A stretch of 64,000 nucleotides of DNA, taken from NCBI GenBank assembly GCA_004794655.1, contig SMMW01000033.1:2887501-2951500 (forward strand). Direction: 5' to 3'. The stretch comes from Marisa cornuarietis (lineage: Eukaryota > Mollusca > Gastropoda > Architaenioglossa > Ampullariidae). This document shows, in pieces, positions 17,101 to 29,175 of the stretch; the stretch's first letter is position 1, and each line of letters begins with the position of its first letter. The position numbers and the translations under genes are program-made. The notes beneath the pieces were generated by a model. It was not told where the DNA came from, ran no database searches, and worked only from the letters and a program-made list of their open reading frames with translations.

Positions 17101-20100
17101 AGATAGACTTACTTTGTACTCATTAAGGAAATCCTAAAGATAATGGCGACAAATGGCAGTGGATTAACTTTGTTCAGAAATGTGTATATACAGGTCTCTG
17201 CCTTGTTCAAACGTGCTGTGCGAACTTCATCATCACATCGTACTCAAGAATTTGCTCAAAACATTTCAAAAGTGATTGTTATCCAGTCACTTATACAGTA
17301 CAAGCACGTCTTAGACTTTCAGTAAAATGAAAAGATCTTCTTCCTATAGCAGTGCCAAGTGTACAAAAGCAAGAGCTGTTAAACTGCTAGTAAAAAGCAA
17401 AAACAAAGATCAAGCACCAGATATGCAACATCAATGCTTTCTACACTGTAACACAGTCACAAACACATCATCAGTCACATCCTTATTCAACATAATGCTT
17501 AAAACAACTGACTGTGAGGGCATCATTGATATGCATGCTTGAAACAGCTAAATATAGAATTGAGGGTGCCAAACGTATGAGGAACTTAAACGAGAACACG
17601 TGCGAGTATCAGTAAGTATATAGCAAATTTTGCATGCAGCTAAATGAGGAAGAAATAAATTTTTATATCAATAAATAAATATCAAATTATTATGTTATAT
17701 TTTGAATGGTAAAAAAGTCGTTATCAACAGTCAGTTGTAACTATAAAATAAAAATGCAGTGCTGGAAATTAACCATCGAATAAAAAAAAATTACAAGAGT
17801 TTGTCTGAGACAAAGGCACATTTGAAATGTGTTTACATTTTATTAACAATAATACACATGGAAGAATTAACCCAAATGTGCCCACTTAGTAACAGAGAAT
17901 AATAATATAACGTAGACTGCAATGTCTGTGATTGTTGCCCATTAAATTTTTATCTGGAGAAGATTTACCAGTTTGTTGAGTGAATTCGGTATGGATCTTT
18001 TTTAAAAAAAATTTCAGTGGAAGTCTCTAAAAAAAAGTTTAAATCTGAAGGGCTCTATCCCAAAACCAGCAGTTTCATTTTCTTGAATACGAAAACCTAA
18101 TTCTGACTCAAAGACATCCATAGATTTGCTGAACTAAGCCATACTCACTGCTACAAATACTACTGTTGCGTAAGAGAACTCTTCAGTATGGGAGAGTAAT
18201 TTTCTCCTGCTTTCCTAATGGCAGGTAAGAATGCCAATGTTTGAAGGCTTATATCTTTAAAATTAAGCATAATTGTGTACACATACTTTGGGAATTATTA
18301 TTTTAAAATGAACTTAACCCGATCACAAAAAAAAATGTTGCACTCAGCTTGTCTGTTAAAAAACACAACAACTTTTTAGTTATACAGCATGCTGCACACA
18401 TAATACTTTCTTTAGACACACAGGTAAATATGTGTACAAACTACAGACTGAAAATCATGAACATGAAGAGAAAAGAGAATGTGAAAGGTTGTACAGCACA
18501 AATGACTAAGACCCTACTACTGTCATGCGAAAATGTAATAACGATTTTTAAAGTGCTCTGTGTGCACAACATAGATAACAACAGATATGTGTAATCAACC
18601 AAAATAAGCCAGTACAAACCAATTTCTGCAGCTGTTTCATCTTCACGGGGTTTTCTAAAAGACGTCGCCGGGCATCCTCCTCTTTTCGTCTGCACACAAG
18701 ATATGTAATAATCATTGAAAATAAACTCAATAAAGACATATTTTTTTGCTTGTTATGATTTTTTAAAGAATAAATTTTCAAAAAAATGTGCTTTTCTTTT
18801 AAAGCAAGCAAAGAGTTCCTTTCTCTTAAGGCCAGTAAATGTAAGTGGTTCATGTTCAGGGCAAGGCATGAGGACGGCAAAACTCAACCCTATTGTTCTA
18901 CTACCCTGAACTTCCCTGATAAATCATGTACCCATTTCTGCTTACCAGCTGCTAAGTGGGCAGTTACAAGCTCAAGCAGACCTCAAACCAGTGACCTTCT
19001 GGTTCCCAGTCAAGCAAACTAACCACTAACAAAAAAAAAAAAAATTTAAAGAAACAAATAGTACAACTTTATTAATCCATAAGGGAAATAACAGGCAAGA
19101 TTTACAGGTGCTTATGTGCTAACAATATACAGCTGAGTGCATATATATTTACATGTTGACTCCAGTAAATAGAGTTCTTAATATATATATATATATATAT
19201 ATACAATAACAACAGGAGGTACGGTTGGTACACTGCATTAGGTCTCCTTAACATCACAGCCTGTAGATTGGCATGAGGAATGAATGAAATATAGTGATGA
19301 TTTGTTCTGCATAGGCATCCCATATTGTCACAGAGGGGTGACATGAAAGTTAACAGTCAGTGCAGCGCGGGTGGCCGAGTCGCACCTGGCCTGACTAATA
19401 GGTGGTGTTTTTTTTTTGTGAGACAGTGGAAAGAGAAAGGGGAAGACAATATAATTAACTGTCAGCGGGCCATCGCTTCACTTCTCAGCGAAACCCGGCA
19501 AGTGCCGAGACACTACATGTGGGGGAGTGAAGGCTGCATCTTCCTAGAAAGGTGCGTTGTTATTTTTTTAGTATCTCGGGTGTTTTTTTGTATAAGGTGA
19601 ATTTTTCCTGTACTTTTTAAAAGAGAGATACAAATATGTATTAGTAAGTTGTTTTTGTTGTTGTTGTTGTTGTTATAGCGCAGTTAATTGGAATCATTTT
19701 TGTCACGTCTGACCCCAAGAGGCAGCGTTTGTGTTACGAGGTTGGGTGGCTTGTCCCAAGAGGCAGCACCATTTTGAGTAAACGTCTGGCCCCGAGAGGC
19801 AACGTTTGTGTTAATGAGGTCGGTTGGCTTGTCCCGAGAGACAACACCATTTTGAGTAAAACATCTGGCCCCGAGAGGCAGCATTTGTGTTATGAGGTTG
19901 AATTGTTCGTCCCCAGAGACAGCGCTGACCGAGTTTTGTGTTTAACGTTTGTCCCCGAGTGGAAGGGTTTATGTTTTTTGTGTGTGTGTGTGTTGAAGAT
20001 ATAATTTTTTTGTTATTAATGAATCGTCAGTTCCCCAGTGACTGGAACTTAAGAACATTATCCAGAGTGAGCACCAAAAAGTGATTTTGTGCCAGAGTAT

Positions 20101-21784
20101 AAACTTTACTAGTATTCTTTGTTAATTCAAACTAAGACAACAAACTTTCTTTTAGAATATTTGCTAATTAGAGTCATTAATTTAATTAGCAATTTTTGGG
20201 ATTATTAGTTTTGTTATGGTAACAATCTTATGATGTTTTTAAGTCTTTTAATAGATTTTGCTGATATAAATAAATGTATACAGGCTTGAAAAAGAGGCAA
20301 AGTTGTTTTTGTACGAGAAAAAAAGAACGCGCAAATGTCCAGGCATTAGATGAACGCAAGTGGCTGTGACACATATCTGCAGCTGTATGGCAAGAGTGAG
20401 AACCCCTATGCCAACACATAATCAGTAATAGTGTGGATGCGGGATGCCTTACTAAGATTTTGCTGATGACTTAAGACTGCTGTTGGGTTCCAGTGATCTT
20501 GGAATAGATATTAACAAGGGAGACAAGTCTGTTTCTATTCTTTGGGGAGAGGTTGCAGAACCAGGAGATAAAAGAAAAACTGACGAGACTGTCAACGAGG
20601 GACTGATAGAAGCTAATGGGAAAGACTGAGCTGACAGAGAAAGAAAAAGTTTTCATAGGAGGTACAGCTAAAAAAAAAATTAAAAAACACCCAAACACAA
20701 CATGCATTAGTAGCTGTTATGGGAGAGTTTTCATTCTCCTTTGACTGTGCTGCATCTGTTGACCACAGGTGGTCATAAAATATCTGAGTGTGATATTTAA
20801 AATAATAATAGTAATAATACCTTATTGCAAAAAGAGGATCTTCTCTCATCTTGGCCTGCATGTCTAGGGCAACATTAGCCTTGATCCTTTCACTAAATAA
20901 TGAGTTGATGCCACCTGAAATGATGTCTCATTTATATCAATAAAGTTTTTTTATCCTTGGGTGCCAAAGAATACACTTAGAAACATATTTCCACTGCAAA
21001 GTTAGATTTTAAAATGGTAAGGTGATCTACACTGGTATTACATTGATACTACAAGTTAGGACTGAGATAAATCATAATTTAAATAGCAAATTAATCAATC
21101 AAAGAAAATAATATTGTTCAGGCAAAAATATTCTGCATGTGCCTTACTGCAAACATGGTAATAAAAATCCTTTTAATGCTCAAATTGCTATGACAACAAA
21201 CCATCATCATTTGCTGAAGGTTCCCCAGTTATTTGGTTGTCGACTGGTTTACCCATGAGATACTCTTCAGTATTTGGCTTGTCTCCACGGTGCATCCAGT
21301 CCATGTTCCCACCTAACCTGCAATCAGCAGGTCTCTCATAAGCATGATTATTGTCTTTTAAAAAAATATTACACTTTAGCACCATCTACTTGGAAAAACA
21401 TAACTCTAAATAAAAAGAGCAGAGTTTTCATGATCATGCATTGCAAACAACTCCATACAAAATTTATACCAGCAGAACAAGAAAGCACGTACCCATGTAC
21501 CAAGCTACAAAGTTTAAAAATTACTAAGTTAAACAAGTTTGAACTTTAACTTTAAATTTCCTGTAGGGTAAAGATAAGACATGAAGAGAACAAAATGTAT
21601 AAAATGATCAATAAAAAGGTCATGAATTCGTATATCTTAGGGCACATTCTGAAAATTACACATTTGTATTTAGCTACTAACAACGAATTCAGTAAATGAT
21701 AGGTGAAACTTACTCTCTGTCCTTCATCAAATCAAATATTTTTTTTCTCTCATCTGCTCCTAGCTGATCCATGATGTATTTCAT
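14162..21784 (-). CDS. CWC25: CWC25-like pre-mRNA splicing factor
   Basis: CWC25 joins the activated spliceosome and helps the first transesterification step. Minus-strand exons: 21784-21714 (provisional ATG), 21317-21202, 20914-20821, 18689-18620, 16785-16264, 15777-15512, 14731-14579 and 14276-14162 (TGA). All junction phases close, giving about 468 aa. Family marks in order: NMDWMHRG..EEYLMGKPVD, MREDPLFAIR + RKEED, ENPVKMKQLQKL, a poly-Lys tract, a long Lys/Arg/His/Ser linker, an RS-rich segment, MTENAKWRDEQR, and the C-terminal RLKRNKYNIQRTRAALEKNF. The conserved start of the family (MGGGDLNLKKSW type) was not found and the first exon is unlike it, so the 5' end is uncertain. Introns hold SINE, LINE and tandem repeats. 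Confidence 0.88.
14902..15130. repeat. Cluster of CCACnATnGTGG palindromes
   Basis: Within the CWC25-like intron, CCACAATCGTGG (about 15018), CCACGATAGTGG and CCACTATCGTGG occur within about 100 bp. Each is followed by a short CCCATTGTGC / CTCATCGCGC / CGCATCGTGC tail, so the unit is a diverged tandem repeat. A half-site ATCATGATCGTGG lies between. GC content is higher than around it. Function unknown. Confidence 0.6.
18840..19030 (-). repeat. tRNA-derived SINE
   Basis: In minus sense it begins TTAGTGGTTAGTTTGCTTGA (A-box type) and has GGTTTGAGGTC (B-box type, 18989-18979) at tRNA-like spacing, followed by a SINE body. It sits in intron sequence of the CWC25-like gene. Confidence 0.65.
19369..19410 (+). 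repeat. Partial tRNA-like SINE head
   Basis: GCGCGGGTGGCCGAGTCG resembles the 5' half (A box) of a Leu/Ser-type tRNA or SINE head. No matching B box follows, so it is truncated or rearranged. Confidence 0.35.
19706..19965. repeat. About 78-bp minisatellite, three-plus units
   Basis: Units start at 19706 (CGTCTGACCCC), 19783 (CGTCTGGCCCC) and 19862 (CATCTGGCCCC), with a degraded fourth near 19945. Each unit holds two GTCCCxAGAGGCAGC-like half units separated by GTTTGTGTTA..GAGGT and ATTTTGAGTAAA. A (GTT)n tract precedes it (about 19651-19675). It is intronic in the CWC25-like gene. Confidence 0.85.
20471..20640 (-). pseudogene. LINE reverse-transcriptase C-terminal fragment
   Basis: Minus-strand translation reads SFYQSLVDSLVSFSFISWF and NLSPKNRNRLVSLVNIYSKI, the typical end of Rex/CR1-like LINE ORF2 proteins. 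It is only a fragment and lies in a CWC25-like intron. The same family is better preserved at 43450-44160. Confidence 0.7.
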
Positions 21785-22321
21785 CAACTTCAATTTGAAC
21801 TTTGTTGGGTCACGTTACGTCTTTGAGTAGATGGTGTTTGCACTGAGCTAGTATGTTGGAGCTAAAAAAAAAAAGGGGGGGTGATATATTAATTCAGATT
21901 TGAATGTTTAAAAAAAAGCAGTTTGCAATAACAAATAAAAAAATCACAGGGCTTATGGCTTAACTTCGACATCGATAAAACAGCAAAACTTGCGATCTGC
22001 TATTTGATCATAGGGCCGACATAAGTATGTATACTACCCAAAAAAATTAATGTGAATGGTCTCTTCTGAGAGCTTTCAATCTTTTAAAGATTACTGATGT
22101 GGGGATATTATGCATCACACAAAATTTGGTGAACTCTCACCTATCGGTAACAACATGCGTTCCTAAAGCGGAAATGTGTGAAACGTCATAATTTTGTTTC
22201 ATGTGGTCAAATTATGGTGACGAAGTAGGCACATGAGGTGGCATTGTGCGTTGTTTACGGAGCAGTAGGTCTGTTCACACCCAGATAAAACCTTAAATAT
22301 TATTTCTTATCGCGTAAAACA
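21785..22321. promoter_or_regulatory. Shared 5' region of CWC25-like gene and DAP1
   Basis: The two genes are transcribed away from each other. On the minus strand a donor GTGAGA (22140-22135) and a strong pyrimidine-tract acceptor (AG at 21863-21862) suggest a mostly non-coding first exon ending at 22141. DAP1's ATG is at 22322. That leaves under about 200 bp for both promoters. No TATA box is evident. The open frame upstream of 21784 in the second exon is interrupted by a TAA. Confidence 0.5.
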
Positions 22322-25300
22322 ATGTCGTCGACCGAGGAAGCAGCTGCAAAGGAAGATCTAAAAGGAGGGCATCCACCTGCAGGTAGATTATAATTGCAAA
22401 ATATTTCAGAAAGTATTGTCAATGTTATGTTCATATATTTTTCACAAAAGACAACGCATATGGAGCGCGAATAGATCGTAGGCAACTCTTCAAAAAGTAC
22501 AAGAAAATGATTGCGCAATTTAAACCAACTTTGTTGGAATATAAAACAGCACTTTGAGCAGAATTTTTGCTGATATATAAATTTGCATGAATGGAAATAG
22601 GTTACGTGAGTAGTAGCAGATGTAAGTTTCCAACCAAGTGAAAGATTTTAATACTTGCAATAAGTTTTTAAAAATCCCAGAGAAATGATGACTATCATTA
22701 CGCCATGTTTACATCAAGGTTCGTTAGCCGCTGTCAACAACATCGAACTACTTAAGACTGCTTTAATTCTCTCTATGGAGACCTTCTTTCCATACTTACC
22801 AATCATTTTGATTTTCTTAGCGTTAGTTAAATTTATTTCAAGACAGCTTGATGCACACCACTATATGAACCAGAAAAGTACTTGCATTAGTATCATTCTT
22901 TGATATTATGCAAAATAGTGAGCTGTCGCCATAAATTTTAAGGTAGTTATCTTGCTTAATCAGCAAGTATGTATCTAATAAAAAGCAAAGATGACAAATA
23001 ATTTGTGGATTCTTGTGTTCACTATAGTCTCATCAGACTTTCCATTCATGTGCTGTTTCCTTTTATGCTTACTATATATTAACTAAGAAATCGCTGTTCA
23101 GTATAAATGATCTAACACTCTAAGCACACTTTAGACAAGCTGGACAAATCAATCCAGCCATTTAAAATAATATAATGAAGATTTTTATAGCCCATATTCA
23201 CACTCATAGAGAGCATGCTCTTAGCGCTTAAACGGGGAAGAGGGACTAAATAGATAGAGGACAAGGGATGGAAGAATAAACGACAGAAAACAAAGATAAC
23301 ACAAAAAGGCACCAAGTAACAGGAACAGAGAAAATAGTGATTCTGCAGAGAAAGATGGGTAGAAAAGTAGCAAGAGCGGAAGGGGAGAGGGTAAAAATGA
23401 TGAGGATTGTGTGGGCTGTTGTTAGGAGTAATGCTCAAGGAAGAGGTATGTTTTCAGTGCAGATATGAAGGATTCAGTTGTAGGAAGGTGGCAGATATGG
23501 AAAGGTAGAGGTTTCCATTGTTTTGCTGCAGTAGCCAAAAACCCTGTGACCATATGTTGTTGTTCTGGTGACAGGAACAGTTAGGATTTTGGCATTAACT
23601 CAAAGACTTCATAACCCCACCCAAGACAAACTGACCCATGAAAAATCATGTTGAGTCAATGCCAAAAGGCCAATTGACCACTGATGACAAACATTTCTAC
23701 TAGCAATGATACTTTTTTCATGTTAGCTGGATGTCTACAGTTACATTTGATACAAACCACCGAAGTAAAGAAGCATGTTTGAGAAGACATTTAGTAAGTG
23801 ATAAAATTTTAAAAGAACAGATAATGTTTATATGTATGAATGTGGGATTTCCTCTTTGAATCTTACTTCCAATGGCCATTTTCGTTTTTGGTAGATTGGT
23901 GACTGGGATTTGTGTAATCAAATGACAAGTTTGTTTTGCAGAGAATAGTTTCATTTTGCTCATGTACAGTGACTAAACTATGCATGTGTTGTGATATTTG
24001 ACATGACTAGCAACTTTTGTCGTTGGTGATTCGTTGGTCTTCTGTCATTTTGGGTCAGTTTGGTCTTGCATGGGACGATTTGGTCTTGGAAGGGGTTGAG
24101 TTGTCTTTGGGAGTATAGTTGAAATGGCCTATTTAATATGGTTCTGAGTGAGTTTGTTCAATGATACAAATACAAATACAATGCTTAATTATACTTAAAC
24201 ACACTGGCTGTGGCTACTGACTGTACTAGTCTTCTGCCATTGGTCATTGCTGGTTGAAGTATATGGTAGGTAAAAAATGTAACAATCTTCTCAAGCCGCT
24301 GATACTAACAAGATAACAATGAATTTTGTTATTTCCTAAATATGAAAAAATGCTGAAGGTGGTGAAAAAAGTGAAACTACATACTTAAACATAATGCAGT
24401 TAGGTTATTTATTGGATAATTCAAACCATTCTTACATCAACCATCAATGTCCAATGGCAGAAGACTAGTACAGTCAGTAGCCACAGCCAGTGTAAGGTCA
24501 TTGTTGTTCTGCCTCTCCTTTTAACAGTTAAGGCAGGAGGAATGCGAATTGTCCAGCATAAAAAAGAGCTGGAGAAAGATGAAACTCCACAGATGACACC
24601 AGAAGAAGAGGAGGAGTATGGAAGCAGGTAACACTGAGTATTTTAATATATTTTGATAGATTATAGCAAGTAGCGTGTACTATTGGTAGGTACTATTTTG
24701 AGAAAGAATCTAAGGGTGGGTGTAGGTGAGGCAACCATTTTCTGGCAACTTATATTTTTTAGTATATAAACATTAGTTTTATTACATTATTAGCTGTTAT
24801 AAATTTTATGTCTATTTAACTCTTTTGTGAAGCTTCATCATAAGAATAGTTTAGTTCAAAGATTTATCATTGCTGAGTATTTTTATTGCGAAGATTTCTT
24901 TTACTATGAGTTTTATTTCATTTCCATATTTTTTTCATTTTTATGATTTTTATTGCCAAATACATTGAACATATGTTCCTAAACCCAAAAGAGAAGTATT
25001 GTTCATACTTAGCAATTTTTATTTTAGCCCTCCAAAGACAGATACACACCACTCTACAGCTGTGGTTTCTGGAGCAATAACAAAGGTATTCAAGATCATA
25101 GCAAACTTGTGTGTATCTTGTGTTTTCATTTTTAAGCAGGCATTGGTTCTTTTCCACAAAGTCATCAATACAGGAACTTTACAAAAGAATTTTGACTCAG
25201 CACTAGGCCTGATTATTTTAAAAAAAAATTAAATGTCTGCCATTTTGTAAAAAAAAAATTAAAGCGGTTAAAATATCTCTTTTAATGTCAAAACATTTCA

Positions 25301-26213
25301 TCCCAAGTTTTATTAGGTAATGTGTTTGCATGTGTTAGAGAAAATTGGGTGGCAAGAGGAAGAAAAATGATAAGTTGGAATTAAGTTGCAAACTGATCGT
25401 TTTATATTATTCACATGTAAAACATAGCTTTCTGGCAATACAAGAAGGCTGCCATGTTGTTAAGTGACATCATTGGAACCATTGAAGTTCAGTCTCCTAA
25501 ATTTAGGTTGTCAAAACACTGCCATCCAGAATTTGGAGATCATGCGATAAAATTTCAAACCAGAGTGAATTGGAGAGATCTGGCATGACAGAGGACAAGG
25601 TTATGGGCACTAACATAATATAGTATATAGAGTTTCAATGTAGCTGCTGCATGCTTTGATAAGGCAAGTTGTCGGGCCAGTGATATCACTGTGTGAAAAA
25701 ATACCCACTTTTGTAACATATTAGACTCTGCCTTCTCAACCAAGATGATGAAGTTCTGCCTTTACTTAGATTGCAAGCTTTACATGCTTCTCACAGATTG
25801 CAGTTTATTAATCAACATCATGCCGGCCAGCCAGCCAGCAAAACGGATAACGGTACCCAAGCAACACTTTTCTTGTCAAATGATGCTGTATACATTAGCA
25901 TGGCTTTTTTTTCCACGAAAGAGTATGCAGACATTGCAGCCTTCATGATATGGCCTGAAACTGTGTTTTTTAGGCAAAATTATAAGTAAAGGATTTAGAT
26001 CAGACATGATTCAGAATGTTGGAATCTTTCATTTAAGTGAAACATGATAGTTCATTTCCCTACCCTTCGATGAAATAACGGAATGTAGTACTTTTTCAGG
26101 GTGACAAGGATTTTCCTCCTCAGGCAATAAAGCATTTCCATACTAAACCACAACCAACCCATGAAAAACCACGGCCAGCACAGGTGCAGCAGCACATTTT
26201 CCAGCCAAGATAA
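22322..26213 (+). CDS. DAP1: Death-associated protein 1 (DAP1)
   Basis: A small, Pro-rich, probably unfolded cytosolic protein; in vertebrates it is an mTOR substrate that restrains autophagy. Four coding exons: 22322-22382, 24528-24627, 25028-25085 and 26100-26213 (TAA), all phases matching, 110 aa (human about 102). Family marks: the MSS start, GGHPPAVKAGGMRIVQ across the exon 1/2 junction, a Ser-Pro-Pro-Lys site at Ser54 (position of the mTOR-type SP site), VVSGAITKGDKDFPP across exon 3/4, and a His/Pro/Gln-rich end. The acidic EEEEEYGS segment is longer than in vertebrates. A MITE occupies the end of intron 1, 34 bp before exon 2. Confidence 0.95.
24201..24493. mobile_element. MITE with long TIRs in DAP1 intron 1
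   Basis: The first about 42 bp (ACACTGGCTGTGGCTACTGA...) return as a perfect reverse complement at the other end (...CAGTAGCCACAGCCAGTGT). The similarity extends to about 55 bp with mismatches. The 293-bp element has an AT-rich core without coding capacity. I see no clear target-site duplication, so the superfamily is open. Confidence 0.85.
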
Positions 26214-29175
26214 AACTCTGTCTCTAGTCTTGCCAGCAGATGGCATTGTGGAGCCTACCTTCACATGTGGTCCACTTAACTTCTGCTTCATTCCTTGTGT
26301 TCTTAATATGTTTGAGCATTTTATTTGTGCACAAGTCTGTGTGCCACTTCACTCCCTCCTTTATCTGTGGTGTATCTGTATTAGCAGGCGTCATAGTGGA
26401 CAAGTTTTGACTATGAGCATAATTATAAAAACAGATGTTTTTATAAAAACAGAAACTTCATCTTTCTTGACTAAAACACAAATCAACTCATAAGATGTAA
26501 AGCATACGATTTCACCTGGCCTGTGCTTTATGTAAAGTGTTTAAAAAGTCATTGTTCATTATAATTAAACTTTTCTTATAAATGGAGTGGCTATTTAAAG
26601 TGAAGACAACATATCAGATCATTTAAAAGATTTGAACAGAAGATAAATGGCTACCTGAGGGTGGGCTAGGCATATTGTTTGTGATTGTGATTTAATTGAT
26701 TTTCATGAATATTATTTTAATGTAGCATTTAGTTCTTGATTGTTTTGTGGCACTTGTGCTATGAATTTTTTCTTTGTGACCTTTCAGAATAAGAAAATTT
26801 ATGTTCATTCTATAAACAGTCAAGGCAAATTTGATAAGGTTCACATATTAGGGAAGCAGATATTTGGTCTCTTTAAAATGAATTATCCTTTGTGGTTGTT
26901 ATGCTACTCTACTTCACAGGGTCTCTAGTTGTAGTTGGCCGTGGGAATGCATAATTTCCTAAAGTACATTAATGTTGGTGTGGGGTTTTACTGAAACAAA
27001 TTTTCTTAGTGCCATTTATACCATATTATTCATGAAATGTCACTGCTTAAAACAGATCATAGCAATATTACGAAATGTAAGGAGCATGGTTCACATGTGG
27101 TAATCACAAATTGGAAGGTGTCATGCATCCAAGAATACACTTTTTTTTTCTTTTTTAGAAACGTCAGCAGAATTTGTTTCACACTCTAATTAAAATCATT
27201 TTTTGGTTCATTGCTTTTTCTTTAAAATGGCAAGATTTTATTATGTTTAGTTTTTTTTCGTTGTTTAATGTTAAGAAGATGCAAACCATTTACATTATAT
27301 CATTACTTCTGCTTGGTTCTTAAGTTTAAAAGTTTACTGTTAATCAGATACTTTGATTTCTCTGATAAAATGGTATAGCCCAGACAAAAAGCATTTTCCT
27401 TTTAAGGAAAGTTAATATATATTATGGCTGTGACATGACTTTAGTCACTGTTGTGATTAATGAAAGAATATTCCTTAGATTTTTGTGTTGCCTGCTGCTA
27501 CTTAGTATTTTTTTTAAAAATATATAGCAGATTATATCAAAAAGTTGAAATCGTAACTTTCCTAATAGGGATTTAAGTTCATTTAAAAAGTAAATGAATT
27601 TAGTGGTTTTTATTTTTGTAAGACATTGTCAGTGTATTATCCAAGCAACCATTAACTACATGTTGTATCTGCATTTTCTGTAACATTAATGCTTTTTATG
27701 TCAGCTGAAATTAAAAAAAGCCTTCCACAAATGATTGCTTTAGTCTGTTATATGTGAAAAATTATCATACACAAGAAGTTAATACATACTGTAGACAGGA
27801 TGACGTAGAAGAGAAAAACTGCAAACTCAACATTCAAAGTTTGGTCAGGTAACGAATCATGATGATATACTTGATTATATTAAGTAAGTATTAACTATAC
27901 CAGATAGGTAACATATCCTTCAAGTAAAGTATGTGTAGTTTTGATTCAACGCAAAATGATTTCTTGTCAAGTCGCAGTTTTAAAAAAGTCGCTTACAAAG
28001 CCGACCAATAGGAAGTTCAGTGCCTACACAATGCAGTCATGAACGTTGATGATGCATTTAAACGGGTTCTGGGTATTCCGTACAAATACCGAAAGAAAAA
28101 TTACATGGTATTTCATGGACTGCACTACTTTGTACAAGACACGCTGGCGTTGCTAAAAAGCAGCGACGAGGTGTACGTGTTGTGTGTGGGTGGGGGTAAT
28201 AACTGTTTCACGCCGAGCCAGCAACCAGCCGGTCTGTGAAAGCAACCCTCTAACACGCCCAGACGAAACGGAAAATGAAATTCAGCGCATGCGCGTAGCC
28301 TCATGAAAAATCTTTATTTACGAGGGTAACAGAATAAGCAAAAGTAATGCTTTTTTACTTCTAGCCCTCGGACTAAGTAGTAGAAATAAGAACATTGCAT
28401 TAATCATAAAAGTAGAGTGCTACGTATCCATCAAGCTATTCACTAGAGGTATCCGTGATGAGTAGTGGATGTTGTAGAAATTAGCGTGTCCGTTATATAT
28501 GTGAATAGAGGTGGATAGTTGTTAATGATTTTAGTCTATATGATTTATGTAAAGCGCTATGAGAAAAATTTTCCTTAATTTAGTCAGTGCAGCAGCGGAC
28601 GCAGATAAAACAAGTCCGTGGTGCTGCTGTTCTCTTTCATGGGTCCATGGAGGTGGGTGGGGTTGGTTTTTTTCGGAATCAAGATCGTCTAGTCTGCTTG
28701 TGGATCTCCCATACGTGAAAGGTCCGTGCATGAAGTTTGCCCCACGCCATTTGTAATAATAAAAAAGGCATTTTCGAAACGCCAAACTTGATAGATGTTT
28801 ATGTTATAATCACTACGTTTGACCTGCCAGACGACGTCAGTTAACAATAATGTATAAAAACGTTCTGTTAGATTAGCGTATTCTGTGCTCGGGATGCTTT
28901 ATCCAGCTGTGGCAATGACCTTTAGCTTTCGCAACGATTGGCTCCCACCCCCACCGCATCTCCTCTTTTACTTCCGGTGGGAAAAATCGCAAGTTATTTT
29001 TAACACTGACGTTGGGCGCTGTGTACGCTGGGTTGCTAATCGCCACACGGTTAGTTTGTAGTTTAACAAAGCCTGCTTGTAGCAGGGATATCTCTGGCCT
29101 GCAGTTCATGCTTAGTTTTTTTGGAACAGCACAGATATCATCTCTGCTGCGTGTTTGCATTTTGGTATTCTTGAA
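26214..29175. other. DAP1 3' region to gasdermin 5' region
   Basis: Mostly AT-rich sequence. Near 28002 is a CCAAT motif, then an unrecognised 66-codon plus-strand frame with an ATG at 28039 (MNVDDAFKRVLGIPYKYRKK...), then an NRF1-like GCGCATGCGC at 28285. GTAAAGCGCTATGAG near 28546 resembles a LINE/SINE 3' tail. A TATA-like TGTATAAAAACG at about 28850 could serve the gasdermin gene. Confidence 0.4.
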
